Translations under genes and position numbers: made by a program
Assembly: GCA_021904315.1 (NCBI GenBank)
Contig: CM038919.1
Coordinates: 6,572,001 to 6,636,000 of the forward strand
Direction: 5' to 3'
DNA length: 64,000 nucleotides
From: Sphagnum magellanicum
Lineage: Eukaryota > Streptophyta > Sphagnopsida > Sphagnales > Sphagnaceae
Shown: positions 24,201 to 35,660 of the stretch, piece by piece
Layout of the letters: every line of letters begins with the position of its first letter
Position numbering within the stretch: the stretch's first letter is position 1
The notes under the pieces: generated by a model
The model's database searches: none
Told to the model about the DNA's origin: nothing
Seen by the model: only the letters and a program-made list of their open reading frames with translations

Positions 24201-25750
24201 GTGGGGTTCAAGTTAATAAAAGGTATGTTAGAGTTAAGTACATTGATGATAGGTGTTATTTTAGGAATTTTTCAATGTAGCTTGAATGGAAATAATTTAT
24301 AAGAAGTAGTGTAGTTTTGAAGGATTTACACTTGTATTTGTAGTGGCTACATGTAAGTAGGGTTATTGTTTGACTATTGGTTCCATGTAAATGGTTTTTT
24401 GTATAATAAATGGTGATTTAAAAATTGAGTATAAATAAATTTCACAAGTGATTAGAGAATGTAATTTGTGTGCTCTAGTTGTTTTTACATGTGGAACTAT
24501 GAAATTTGGTGACAATTGTTAAATGTGGGGTACATAATAATGCATTAATAAAAAGCCTCATCTACAAATGAAACATTGGATTGAGATTCATTTGTTGGTC
24601 CATGGCCCATTGTGCATTGGATTTTATGGTTATAACACATATTTAATTAATTTAGGATTGTACAAAACTCTGAAAATGTGAACACAAAAATTTCAATGTT
24701 AAATTTTTGAATCTTTCAATTATAAATGATCTAGTGGCCACCAGGACAAGGTTGCTAACGACAAGAAAAAGCTCTTGAAGAACTACAAATTACATTCCAA
24801 GTTATATAAATTAAACCTTGAAGACATCATGGTAGGTTGTTTAAAAAAAACAAAAAAAAATTTAATGATGAATTAATGAACTATAATTTACATAGATCCA
24901 ACAAACATTGTATTCAATATTAGAAAATCCACTCTGAACCTTGAAGTGTGGTGACCACCAAGTTAAGAACAAGATGAAAAAAAGTTGCAACAATTAAAAA
25001 ATCCAAAAATTTACATAATAAGTAAGAGGGAAAGAAGTTGCGAAATTTAGCAATTTATGTAATATATTACATAATTGGTAATAACCTTCATTAAATGTTT
25101 TAAATACAAATAGAAGAAAATTTCAAATATATGATTGAATTTATGATTGATATTTTAGTCATTATGAACAAGTCATTGATGACAATAATCATTTAAGACA
25201 TGATGTGTCAATGATGTGGCACATTTCATTCATTAGTCATAAAGGACATATGTGAAATCATCAGTCATAATTTAATCATTGTGTAACTGTTTTTATCATT
25301 ACAAATTATAATGATTGATATTATTATTATGTAAATAATAAGATATATTTTTATTTTCATTATTTTTCATCCTGTCAATTGTTGATTCATGTCATCACTT
25401 AATCTAGGTTAAAAACTAGTTTAAATGGTTAAGTAAACCACTCATCTACCTAGGTAGGCACTTAACCTTGGTAACCTAATAGGTATGGAATATTCGATCA
25501 ATATTCCATTGTTGACTAGAATAATGTCATTTGTGAAGTTTGATCCTTGGACCCCAAGGATGGAATTGAACTCCTTTATGACTAAGCCACTCCACTTGTG
25601 TAAACAATCTATTGTTTATTTTATTCAAATTATACTTTATTTAAACATTATACACAACCTCAAATTCGATGATTCATATCTTATTAATAACTTGTCCAAA
25701 TGAAAAAATGAAAAACTTATTCATAAATTTCCTTCAATAATGTACACAAA

Positions 25751-25781
<31 letters not shown>

Positions 25782-27453
25782 TATTTCAAAAAAAAGAAAG
25801 ATGAATTTTGTTATTGAATAATATTTCAATGACCATTCTTTGGAAAAAAAATTCAGACACATGATTTCATTACAAAAAAAGGTGTCCCCTGTATGCCAAG
25901 TGATTTCATTAGATTTTGAATGAATTCACTGGTTGTAGTGAACAGGGACTAGTGAAAAAGTTGTGAATTCACTGGTCTAATGAACGGGGATTAATGAATT
26001 GCACCCATATTTTGTAATAGTGTTTATAAATGGAAAATCCTTTGTGGGCAGTACAAAAATAAACAAAATATATCTTTCATATCTTAAACATTCATTTGAT
26101 TTATGAATTTATATTATAAATTTTTTTCCAACGTATCATAATTTTATTAATAATTTTAAATTTAGACATATGAGTCCATAAAATTTATCTACGTTATTTA
26201 TAATGGATCATAAATCAATTATAATATATTAATATATATATATATATATATATTTTAAATTATGAATTTTATTCAATTTACACATATATTTTAATATAAT
26301 TGTGTAATAATTTACTCGTATAAAATATTTTCAAATGCATGATATATAAAGTATATTCAAAAAATATATAATTAAGTTTTTATATTACTTATATGTATAA
26401 TATTAATTGAAATCAGTTCCCTACATCTCGTAATTCTTTATGTGTGAACTTATACTGATAGTCATTTTTGAATTATTGTAAAGTAATTTTATGATCACAT
26501 TATGTATGTAATGACATTTTGTCCACATCATTTGCATAGTCATTTTTTAGTTATATTTAAAATTTATTATATCTTAGTCACATTTTTTATGATATTTTGT
26601 CATTTTTCATCAATCATGGATGCCATATGGATGAAAACTTGTAATGAAAAAACGACATCATCTTTCATGTTACCATGTCATCATCTACTAATCAAATGCA
26701 CCATTAATATATGACTACAACTTTTTACACGTAGGATTTTAAGTAATATCCTTTTACTATAGTCAATTACTAATTGTTTAAAACATTTAGTCACTAAGTT
26801 TTTAGTTGCAAAGGATAAGATTTCTTCTAGTAAAATTGAACTTGATGGCCACTAAGTTGTCAAAACACTTATATTAATTTTTCCAAGAGTTTTGAAATAA
26901 AATATCCAATATTTTTTTAAAAAAATTATAGAAACCCTAAAGGGCACTTTAAATTTGAAGGATACTTTTAAACATAATGTGAAATCCTCCTAGTATTAGA
27001 AGTTTTGTGATTATCCATACTCAAATATGCAACAATATTGACACCATTTCAGAATAAAAAACTAACTGGAAAATATTGTTTTCTCCCTTTCATAACTACA
27101 AATGTTGCGTATTCTATGAACAACAATCTAAACCAACTACACACAAAAGTCAAAACTAGAAAACAACAAAATATTAAAACATATAATAATTATATATAAA
27201 AGTAATTAAAAAAAAAAAAAAAATTCATATTGCATACCTAAAGAAGGTTGCTTATTGCGAACATTGACATTATCATTATGCATATAGTGGAGGAACCAAG
27301 AATAATTTCTTGACAAGGAATTTAAAAATCATTCAGAATACTTGACCATAAAGTTATAATGAACTTGAATTGTTTTGGCCAATGGCAATCCAACCAAGGG
27401 TGGCCACAAATAGGATGGTAGGTCCAACCATTGCACCTTATTCTTGACAACAT
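21218..27453. other. AT-rich desert with microsatellites
   Basis: No gene could be supported. Small items: a GGA triplet run at about 22741-22760, a G-run near 24174-24195, a TG dinucleotide run at 25751-25778 and an AT run near 26230-26252. The minus-strand frame near 22070-22252 looks slightly protein-like but matches nothing I know and is broken on both sides. Confidence 0.5.
25751..25778. repeat. TG dinucleotide microsatellite
   Basis: A perfect run of 14 TG units in non-coding DNA. Confidence 0.95.
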
Positions 27454-27909
27454 CTATCCCCTGAATGATTCAGAAAAAAGACCAATCCATTTTGGATTCT
27501 GAAATGCCTTGCTAGGTTCATTGTCAATTAGTAATGTTTGATCCTCCTTTCCATAATCTTTCCCACAACAATCATAATACACATGTTTCAAGTCCTTTAA
27601 GTAATAATGGGACTCAGGTGAAATTTCATCAGACATTTTAGAACATTGTTCATGTCCCCAAATGAAAACAAGTTGATCCAAAAAACTTTCAAACATAAGC
27701 ATGGGAAGAATGTTTAGTACATCCTCAAGTTTCATACAACACCAAATTTTGATGTGAAACTTTTGAAATTTCTTACTAAATATTTTTTCCATTCCAACTC
27801 TAACTTCCACTTTGGTCTTGTCAACATTTTTTCCAAACACTCTAGCATTCCCTTGTAGAACAACTGAAGGTGGGAAATAACACAACATGCCATTGACACT
27901 TAGAACCAA
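27454..27909 (-). pseudogene. FCP1/NIF-like HAD phosphatase domain (copy b), fragment
   Basis: The 151-residue minus frame shows the order of motifs of FCP1-type HAD phosphatases. A motif I region reads LSVNGMLCYF; the family's nucleophile Asp (DxDx or DxNG) is replaced by Ser. An IWCCMKLEDV segment corresponds to motif II. YLKDLKHVYY supplies the motif III Lys. LLIDNEPSKAF is motif IV, with its acidic pair reduced to Asp-Asn. A PKWIGLFSESFRG end follows, then a stop. FCP1-family enzymes remove phosphates from serine in the RNA polymerase II tail or related targets. With the nucleophile changed this copy is unlikely to be active. It is in the same orientation as copy a (28610-29106) and the unknown blocks up to 33698, so it may be the last exon of one degraded gene. 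Confidence 0.65.
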
Positions 27910-28609
27910 AATTTTTTAAGGTTCAAGAGACGATGAATGTAAACATGAATGCATTGAATTGCCTTTGACCATTGTAGTCAACTTGGAAGAAACATTGAAC
28001 TAAAACAACAAAAAAATCTATCAGCAAATTGAATTAAACATTTGAGGATAATGTGTTATCAAGAATTATAATAATAAATTGATAGTGAAATGTCCATGTG
28101 CTAACAATAAATATTTTTTTATGTTAAATATAGAAGAAAAAAATCCATAATAGTATCCAAGAAACACTAGGTGGCTACTAAGCGAACTAACAATAGATGG
28201 AAAAAAATGATACTAAAAAAATTCATTGAAATACAAGGGGAGCATTGAACTACGTGCATTAGGCACGCATGAGGTGCCTAATGGCCACTAGGCCACTTGC
28301 ATTGAAATTTTAAAGTAGTTTATGAGAGTTTAACAATATGTTTGTGAAATGCACAATTATCAAATTAGAACCAATGGACACTTGTGGGAGACAAAGTCAT
28401 GTGGAACAACCCATTACATTGGACTCTAGTACATTAGGTAAGAAAAAATTGATAAAGGTAAAACATGCACCCATCACAATTCAAGTCAATAAACCATCCA
28501 TACATAATGATTCCATAATAAATAAATAAAATAGTTCATTTCTTTTTATTTAGTGTTCCCAATTTCATTCTATTACAAAATGTTTCATCACATTTTGTAG
28601 AACAAAGCG

Positions 28610-29106
28610 TAATCAATTTTGCATACCAAAGGTCATCGGGAAGCACATCTATAATGCTCCTAAAAGGATTCAACTCTACAAATTTATAAACCCACATTTT
28701 TTACAAATGCAAAGATTCCAAGTAAGGAAAAATGGTTTGGAACAAATAATTAGTGTCACTATGCAACCCATAAAATGTTTCAACAAAGATTGAACAAACT
28801 CTTGTGAAGCATATCATCTATTAGCAAGGTATTTTGAAACATCGTACCAAGAAATCGAACAAAGAAATCAAGAAGGTTTTTATGGAAAAATAACTTGTTT
28901 GGCTTCTTAGGCAAGAAATGGTCATTTTTGAAGCAGATTGACTCATCAACTATTCTAGAAGACAAAAGGTTAATTCTAGTTTTCTTGGTGATAATTTCCA
29001 AATGCCTTGAAAAGTTTCTTTTCATTACTGAGGACCATGTGTACATTGTAAATTTTTTACACAAAATGGAAAGGAATTCGTTCAGGACAAGTCTTAGAAC
29101 CACCAT
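28610..29106 (-). pseudogene. FCP1/NIF-like HAD phosphatase domain (copy a), frameshifted
   Basis: The minus frame from 29106 contains LNEFLSILCKKF, the motif II-like YTWSSVMKRN, FKNDHFLPKKP, the motif III-like FHKNLLDFF and motif IV NTLLIDDMLHKSLFN. The frame then stops near 28780, but the coding signal resumes in another frame: FVETFYGLHSDTNYLF, FPYLESLHL, then, after a stop, a WVYKFVELNPF segment to about 28610. This marks a small deletion near 28795 and an in-frame stop. The motif I part expected upstream was not found. Copies a and b differ throughout, so they are separate domains rather than a recent duplication. Confidence 0.65.
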
Positions 29107-30293
29107 GCAAGTTCTAATTTGACCCTCACCTATAGCAACAAGAACCTATAGTCACTTACCTCTAGCAAAGGTCATTTTTCTTGTGGAGTATGTGTAGGAA
29201 AACCAAAAGTCGTCATTTTTTGCAGACCATCATGGGGAAAACCTAAAATGGTTGCATCTTATTAGCAACTATCATTCATTAAATTCAAAATCATTTCAAT
29301 CTTTTGCAAAACAAGCTTTGAATGCGAAGATTCATTTGGTAAAACCTAAATGATTATAATTTCTTAGCAATTGTAATTAGCAAAACCGAAAATCATTGCA
29401 CTTTCTTACAAAATGCCAAGCTTCGTATGTGGATAAAACTGAAACGAACCCACATCATGCACAAGTTCCGCACCACCAACTTTGGCTAATCACGTTTCAT
29501 TTTTGGCACAAGAGGATGTCAATACATGAAAGGGACTCACCTCCGAATGGTCCACCAGTCTAGGACAATAATGTCCTAATTCTACATCATGTGGTGTTCC
29601 ATCTTTTAACACTTTTTGCACTGGAGCAAGCATCAATTGACTCCATCAAAACATGAACTATGAATATGAAATGTACATTAGTTGTTGGTTCCATCTACAT
29701 TTCCATCATATCAATCACAAAGGAATTAATCCACAAAGGACGAGAACCCACCTTGGATTGTATCAACGTTTCGCCTAGACTCTTGAAAAAGGAAATCAAC
29801 ACCCTCTCCACATGTGAAGCACAAATCTATACCCAAGAATGAAAAAAATGTATCAACAATAGAATTGAAAACATTATTAAACTCAACAAACTGATCATTT
29901 TAGAAACAAATATCTGGCATAGCCAGGAGATTGTTAGAAGAACAACAATCGAAACAATATCTAGTGCCGCTAGGAAAATGTTGGACAAATGAATGATCAA
30001 AACACAATCTCCTAGTGGCTATTAAACGATTGCAAGAAACCCAATTGCCTGGTGGCCGTTAGGCAATTGATGCACAAAATATCACATGGCAACTTCTAGG
30101 CAATCAACGCATAAACACACACCTAAGGGCTTCAAGGTGGTAGTCAAATTAAATGCACTAAAAAAAATATAAACATAATTATCTTGGAATAAAATTAGAA
30201 ATTTCAATGTAATTTTCCTACAAGTTTATAAAATGATAAAATCATTAATGGAATGTACAAGGCGTCAAAATGATTAGAAGTTATTGAGCTTAA
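29107..30293. other. Intron-like interval inside the 27-34 kb degraded locus
   Basis: No coding block was recognised. It contains several copies of a short near-palindromic phrase resembling CCTAGTGGCCACTAGGC, at about 29960, 30010 and 30050. The frame at 29660-29842 (+) has no family signature. Confidence 0.4.
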
Positions 30294-33200
30294 TCAATCA
30301 CTCATTTTCTCTACTAGACCTTGTACTTGACATACAAAATTATATAGACTTAAAGGATCTACAGGGAGGTCAATGCCTTGCAATTTTTCACTAGTTTTTT
30401 TGTTATCTTCCCCATCTAAAGCTGCCACATTTGGCCCAATTGAAAAAGCTATTGATGTATTGATGATGGACGTGTTGACCAATGTGAGCACATCCTTGTC
30501 CTTTGGAAGATCTTCTTGTTCATGGTCAACAAATTCTTCACTACCTTCCTACTCTCTTGGAATTTGAACATCAACAGTTTTTGGATTTTTCCCCTTAAAA
30601 CATCCTTTTTTTTTCAGAACTTGAATTTTACTACTAGAGGCCTTTCTCGTATTACTTATGCTTGTGACATAACCAACTTTTCTTTTGTCCACCTTGGGTG
30701 GGTTCAAGTTGTCTAATGTTTAGGACAAATTAGTTCCACTTTCCTTGGTAAAGACAAAGATTTCTTACTCTTCTTCCTCCTCCGCATCATTAGTTTATGC
30801 TCCTTGGGTAAGCATTAAAATAAGCTCGGGTGGTCGCATTTTCTTGTTCTTAGTTGCAACATTTGTCAGCATGTGAAGACATATTGAAGCCATCATCTTG
30901 CATTGGTTTCCTTCCAGGTCATGAAGAATGATTTCTAACACTTTACATTTATTCTCTTGAACAAGAAACAACTTGTCAAAAAAAAATCCTATTAATGGAA
31001 CAAATTTCTATAAACAAAATATTCAAGGAATAAAATCAAGATCCATGTGTTGGACTTACTAGACAAACATATGTGAAAACTCTTTTGATGAATATACTCA
31101 GACAAATCGTCCCATTCAAAATTACTAATTATAAGATTTGTGAAATAACTTTTGGAGAAACCTCATGTCAATATAGCTGCCGATCTTCTAGAAAAGAAGA
31201 ATCTAGGCATTCCATTAATGATGGCAATTTCTAGTTTCCCAAAATTTCGGCACACACATTTTTTACAAAGAAACAAATAAGCAAAGATGAGCACAAGAAC
31301 ATTCAGTAATGTCATCGACAAACTTGGAACCTCTACTGTTTTGTCATATACTGCCCAAACTCAAATTGAATTTTTATAACAAAAGTCAATTTGCACAAGG
31401 TAGTTAGTAGGCTTTTGAAGGGCTTGCGGTCGCAAATGCAAGCAACGACTTTAAACATGGTCTTCGTGTTCAAGAGCCTAGAAGAAAGGACTCTCGATTA
31501 ATGCCTTTCCAAACTATCGAAACATCTTTCATGCTGTGAGTTGTACAAACAACGATGATGGTCCTTGTTGCGTTGTCCATCAAAAATGATGCGCAAGATT
31601 CTTTATCGATAACATCCAATAGACCCACCATGTTTTAAACTCTATCATATTTGTAATGAGTGTCCAATAGAATTGCCTTCGTTGCATTGTCCTTCGGAGT
31701 TCCACTTTGGATCCATTTTTCCAAAGCCTGCTTAAATTTTGCAAGTGGGGTCTTGTTTGAAGGGTTGAACTTCAACTTTTTCAAGTAGAAATCATCATTG
31801 AGCTCCAAATCCAAAATTGAGAATATCATCTTGTCCAACTTGTGTTTGTCTTTCAATGTGTGCAATTCATCGTCCAAATAGGGCTTTTAATTATTGGCGA
31901 TTAGCTTTGGATGTCAAAAATGAATCATAATTTTGTTTTGGATCACAACCTTTTGCTTAAGGAGCATTGTGAGCTTGTACATGGATTTTAGGTTAGGCTT
32001 CCCTCCTTTTGCTAGATGCTCTTTGAGTGTTATTACTTTTGAAAGGAGTCCCTTGGCCAGCTTTTTGAGTTGTTTTTCCTTGAGGTTCACAAGCAATCGA
32101 AAAGAAATTTTCCAATCAGTTTTGGTGGACATGCTCGTACATCTCCATATCCATCAAGGATGTTGCACCTCTCTCATTCAAGGAGGACACTTTGCCACAA
32201 CTAGAAGACTACATCTATCAATAAAAAGATATTCATGTACTCCTTTATTGATTATACATTCCAAATAAGCTTGAGTGTCTTCAAATTTTTGCAAAACATT
32301 TCATAACCATGACAAAGCTTAGAAATAGGATTAAAAAACATACAATAGCAAAGCTTTGTGTGGAAGTGAATCATCTCATATTTTTACTGTGTATTCCTTA
32401 GTATGTTGAAAAAACACATCCAAATTCAATCGAGGCCTCTGGTATGCGTCCCATATCCTTCGCACATGTGCAAGATTTTCCATGTATGAAGGCTTTATGT
32501 TCAAGTCACAGTCCTTATTGTTTAATATTTTGAAAAGCTTGCACATCTTCATGAAATTTGTGTCCCATTTAGAACTTGTTGTAAATCTCTCAAACTTGGG
32601 GCCTCACATTGGGGTCATTTACAAGTTCTTATTAAACCAAGAAATGACATTCCATTTTCAAGTTAATATTTTGGAAATTTCATTACATACCATGAAATAA
32701 GAAATACAAGGAATTAAGGATTGAACTGGACACACCTTCGCAATAGTAATTGTGTGTTGCCTACCAATAATCAAAAACTGATTGTCTTGGATATCTTCCC
32801 ACTTTTTCGACTTGCTAGGAATGATATGGTTGACATTACATGACTCCTCAAGGATCGCAAAAATGGGCACTTTGGTGTCAAACTTATTATATTGTGTGAT
32901 TTAAAAAAAAATCTCATCCTTATGAATCTTTGAAAGTGGATGGTATACAATGTTGGGAGGTGTTCTCTTGAAGCAATGAACATCAATGGAAACACCTGGA
33001 AGCAGGTCATTTCCAAAAGGAAAGTAGCCTAGAAATCGTTGCCCAACGTGTCTACAACGAGTCGGCACTTTGCCATGTTGAATCCTTTATCTTCTTTCCT
33101 GACAACTATTTTGTCAAAATCTTCTCTTTCTTCTTAGCTTCTATTTTTTCCATTTTTTGTTTTTTTGCTAAGCGAGGGCCACTAAACCCCTCAAAGTTTG

Positions 33201-33698
33201 TGAGTATGTGGTCAGAGCCTATTTGAGAATCTTTTTGTAATTCATCCTTTTCAATCTTAAGGAGCTTGACAAACTCATTCCAATGAATGACAATGTCATG
33301 CATTATTTTCTCCTCCATAGTACTAACAACAAAACCTTTTTTGACCAACATCGAGGCGAGCTCATTTGGTTTACTAAGCAAACGAAGCTTGCTAATTGCT
33401 TCTTCGACTGGTCTTCGAACATGAGGATGACCATGTCCAAGTCGTGAGCCCATACCTTCATGTCGTGGATGGGCATCTTCTTCACTAAGTCTTGGTTCCC
33501 ATTTTTGATAAAATGGAACTCAATGAATGTGTCAAGTTGGTTCAATAGCCTTGTCGCCCAAGTTGTTACTTTTGGAGCCATGGACCATATTCTGAGCTTT
33601 GCTTCTAGATACAAATTGAAGATGCCAAAGTACTCATTAACCACCTTCTTCATCAATGGTGGAGTGTACTTGTACATTTTAATATAGGTAATAATCAA
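30294..33698 (-). pseudogene. Degraded multi-exon locus of unknown function
   Basis: Read on the minus strand, conserved-looking protein blocks follow one another. About 33670-33106: EYFGIF, EAKLRIWSMAPKV, MPIHDMKVW, then after a +1 frameshift near 33415 NELASMLVKKGF and a Lys-rich end. About 33010-32748: PGVSIDVHCFKRTPPNIVYH, FAILEESCNVNHIIPSKS, then DNQFLIIGRQHTITIAK ending at an AAG|GTGTGT donor. About 32690-32385: MCKLFKILNNKDCDLNI, HVRRIWDAYQRPRLNLDVFF. About 32120-31460, all in one frame with several stops: KEHLAKGGKPNLKSMYKL, FYLKKLKFNPSNKTPL, DKESCASFLMDNATRTII. About 30600-30294: EEFVDHEQEDLPKD, FSIGPNVAALDGED. The DNQFLIIGRQH piece recalls the D-G-QHR core of ParB/Srx-like domains, but weakly. 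I do not recognise the family. Stops, frameshifts and intron-like gaps are frequent, so it is a pseudogene or a relic of a large mobile gene. Confidence 0.5.
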
Positions 33699-33847
33699 CC
33701 TTGTCCATTAGCTCTATTAACAAAGAAACACATGGTTGCTACCAAGGGTTCCTCACTGCATTATGTGGAGAATGCCTAGCGGCCACCAAATGCTCCTCAA
33801 TGTTTAACAATTCAAATGTTTGGTGGTTGCCAGGCTATTCTCAGTTT

Positions 33848-34579
33848 TTAACAATTTGAGGGAGGTCGTTGTGAAGGTGCTGGTGCAGGTGCGTTAGCAG
33901 ATGGGTCTGCTACAGTAGACTCTCCAAACTCTGAAGGGTCGAGCATGCCCTCGACGCCATGGATAACAGTGTTTTGGTCTTTCCAGAGCTCAGGGGCGAC
34001 CACTCCCATTCCATCGAGGGTGAAGTTACAGTTGACGGAGAGGAAATGATGGCTGCCGGGAGGACCGCAAGTGGCGGTCACCAGGATCGACCGGCCTGAA
34101 AGAAGGGTGGGAAGCCTGGTGGACTGCGGTAGCAAGTAGATCTCGTTGAACTCTAAGCGCTGCCAGGGTTCGATGTGGTACTGCATCAACTCAAGAGCGG
34201 CGTGAGATGGTTGAAGCCACGAAATGGCCGTATCGGAGGGCGCAAACAGCGTGAATGTTTCTGGCAAACTTGAATTGCCTGCCAAAATTTCGAAGAAGTC
34301 CGCGGATTTATTGTAGCCATAGTACCGCATGGCTGCCAGATCCATTCGTATGCTTGTAGCCTCACTTGCAACCGCTGGATCACGCAACGTCTGGGCCGTA
34401 AGCTGATTGCCAGTCATAGAACTTCCCGTGCAAGCTTGCCATTGTAGCACCAGGCAGCAGTAGAGAAAGGACAGTACAGCATAATATCCTTGCTTACGAC
34501 TCCATGCAGGAAGGTCTACCAATATAGCACAAACTAATCTACAGTGCCCGGCTATGCTGCAAATCATGCTGTGATCCAT
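33848..34579 (-). CDS. Secreted FAS1 (fasciclin) domain protein, arabinogalactan-like
   Basis: A clean 243-residue frame with GC content well above the surrounding DNA. A hydrophobic stretch at about 31-48 followed by small residues suggests a signal peptide, but about 30 residues precede it, so the true start may lie in an upstream exon or the segment may be a signal anchor. Residues about 90-215 form one FAS1 domain: FTLFAPSDTAI (H1 motif), the Tyr-His pair in MQYHIEPW, LPTLLSGRSI, and VIHGVEGMLDPSEFG (H2 motif). The tail ANAPAPAPSQRPPSNC is Ala-Pro/Ser-Pro rich, the hallmark of arabinogalactan glycosylation sites; no clear GPI signal follows. FAS1 proteins act at the cell surface or wall in adhesion and matrix organisation. 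The gene ends about 150 bp from the degraded locus at 30294-33698, which is on the same strand and downstream of it. Confidence 0.85.
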   Translation of the reverse strand: MDHSMICSIAGHCRLVCAILVDLPAWSRKQGYYAVLSFLYCCLVLQWQACTGSSMTGNQLTAQTLRDPAVASEATSIRMDLAAMRYYGYNKSADFFEILAGNSSLPETFTLFAPSDTAISWLQPSHAALELMQYHIEPWQRLEFNEIYLLPQSTRLPTLLSGRSILVTATCGPPGSHHFLSVNCNFTLDGMGVVAPELWKDQNTVIHGVEGMLDPSEFGESTVADPSANAPAPAPSQRPPSNC

Positions 34580-35660
34580 GCCAGATCCCTGCCGAATCGA
34601 AGTCGAAGTTGTGCCTCTACTCGTCTCACACCAGGTTATCCAGTCATCCCCAGGGTTACGCTTCTGTCTTCACCATTGCATTTCTCTACTTCACGAAACT
34701 CTTAAACGTCGAATGCATGCAAATCTGTTCACTGTTCTGCTCACTAACCATGTATGGATTGCAGTGAAACACTTCGCAGACATCTACACATAATATCTAT
34801 AGTATACAAATTCACAAGAGTTAACTTATGCTTGTAAGCTTTCGATTTCTATGCTCTAATGTTACGTTGAACTATTCGCCATCCTTCCTCCATCGAAGTT
34901 TTTATGCACGCTGATCCAACCAGCGCAGGAAAGAACATCCCCACAATAGAAAAAAGAAAATCCTACCTTCTTTACTTATGATAGGGCGTGTGCCACATTG
35001 TCTAAAATCGACTGGAAATCGCAGTTTGAGAATGCCACCACCCTCTCTTTCTTATGGGTATCCGGAGTCGGTGAAGATCGGCGATGGCTGTTACCTGCAT
35101 ATTTATTTCTACAACTGCGCATTCGACAGTCAGGTCTACGATCACACGGCTAGATCACGACAGGCCCACAACGACGTAGGGATCTAATATTGCATTTGAA
35201 GCAGCAGAGCCAGCGAACTCCTGAAAGAATCCATTCCCAGACACAAAGACCCGTCTAACAGTCTTTTACGTTGTACAACTAACCCCAAGACCTCTTGGAT
35301 CCCGACTTCATTCATTACAAACCTCAGGAAGCCAAGATCTCACGAAGAAGAAACTATTGCATCGGAAACAGAACCAGCAGATGCCTCACCTCTCTCATCA
35401 AAAAAATCCCGGAAACAAAACAGGAAAAGAAGAAGGAAATTCAACTACCCGCCCAATGCAAATCCAATGCAGCTAACGGAACATTGAAGAATGAACAACG
35501 ATAACAGCAACCACCGAGGCAATTCAATTTTTCACTAATCAAAATTAGATTTGATTAATCGCATTAGAATTTGGACAGTTGTTTGAAAAGAAAAGTTTTT
35601 AAAAAAAACCAAAAACATCAACCAAACATTGTTGAAATAACACACCTGTGCATTATGCAC
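34580..35660. promoter_or_regulatory. Upstream region of the FAS1 gene
   Basis: Base composition stays mixed and GC-richer than the desert, fading near 35520. No second gene is supported. The interval should hold the FAS1 promoter and leader, and possibly a leader intron: acceptor-like TTTGCAG and CTGTAG sites occur on the minus strand within 34540-34565. Confidence 0.45.
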
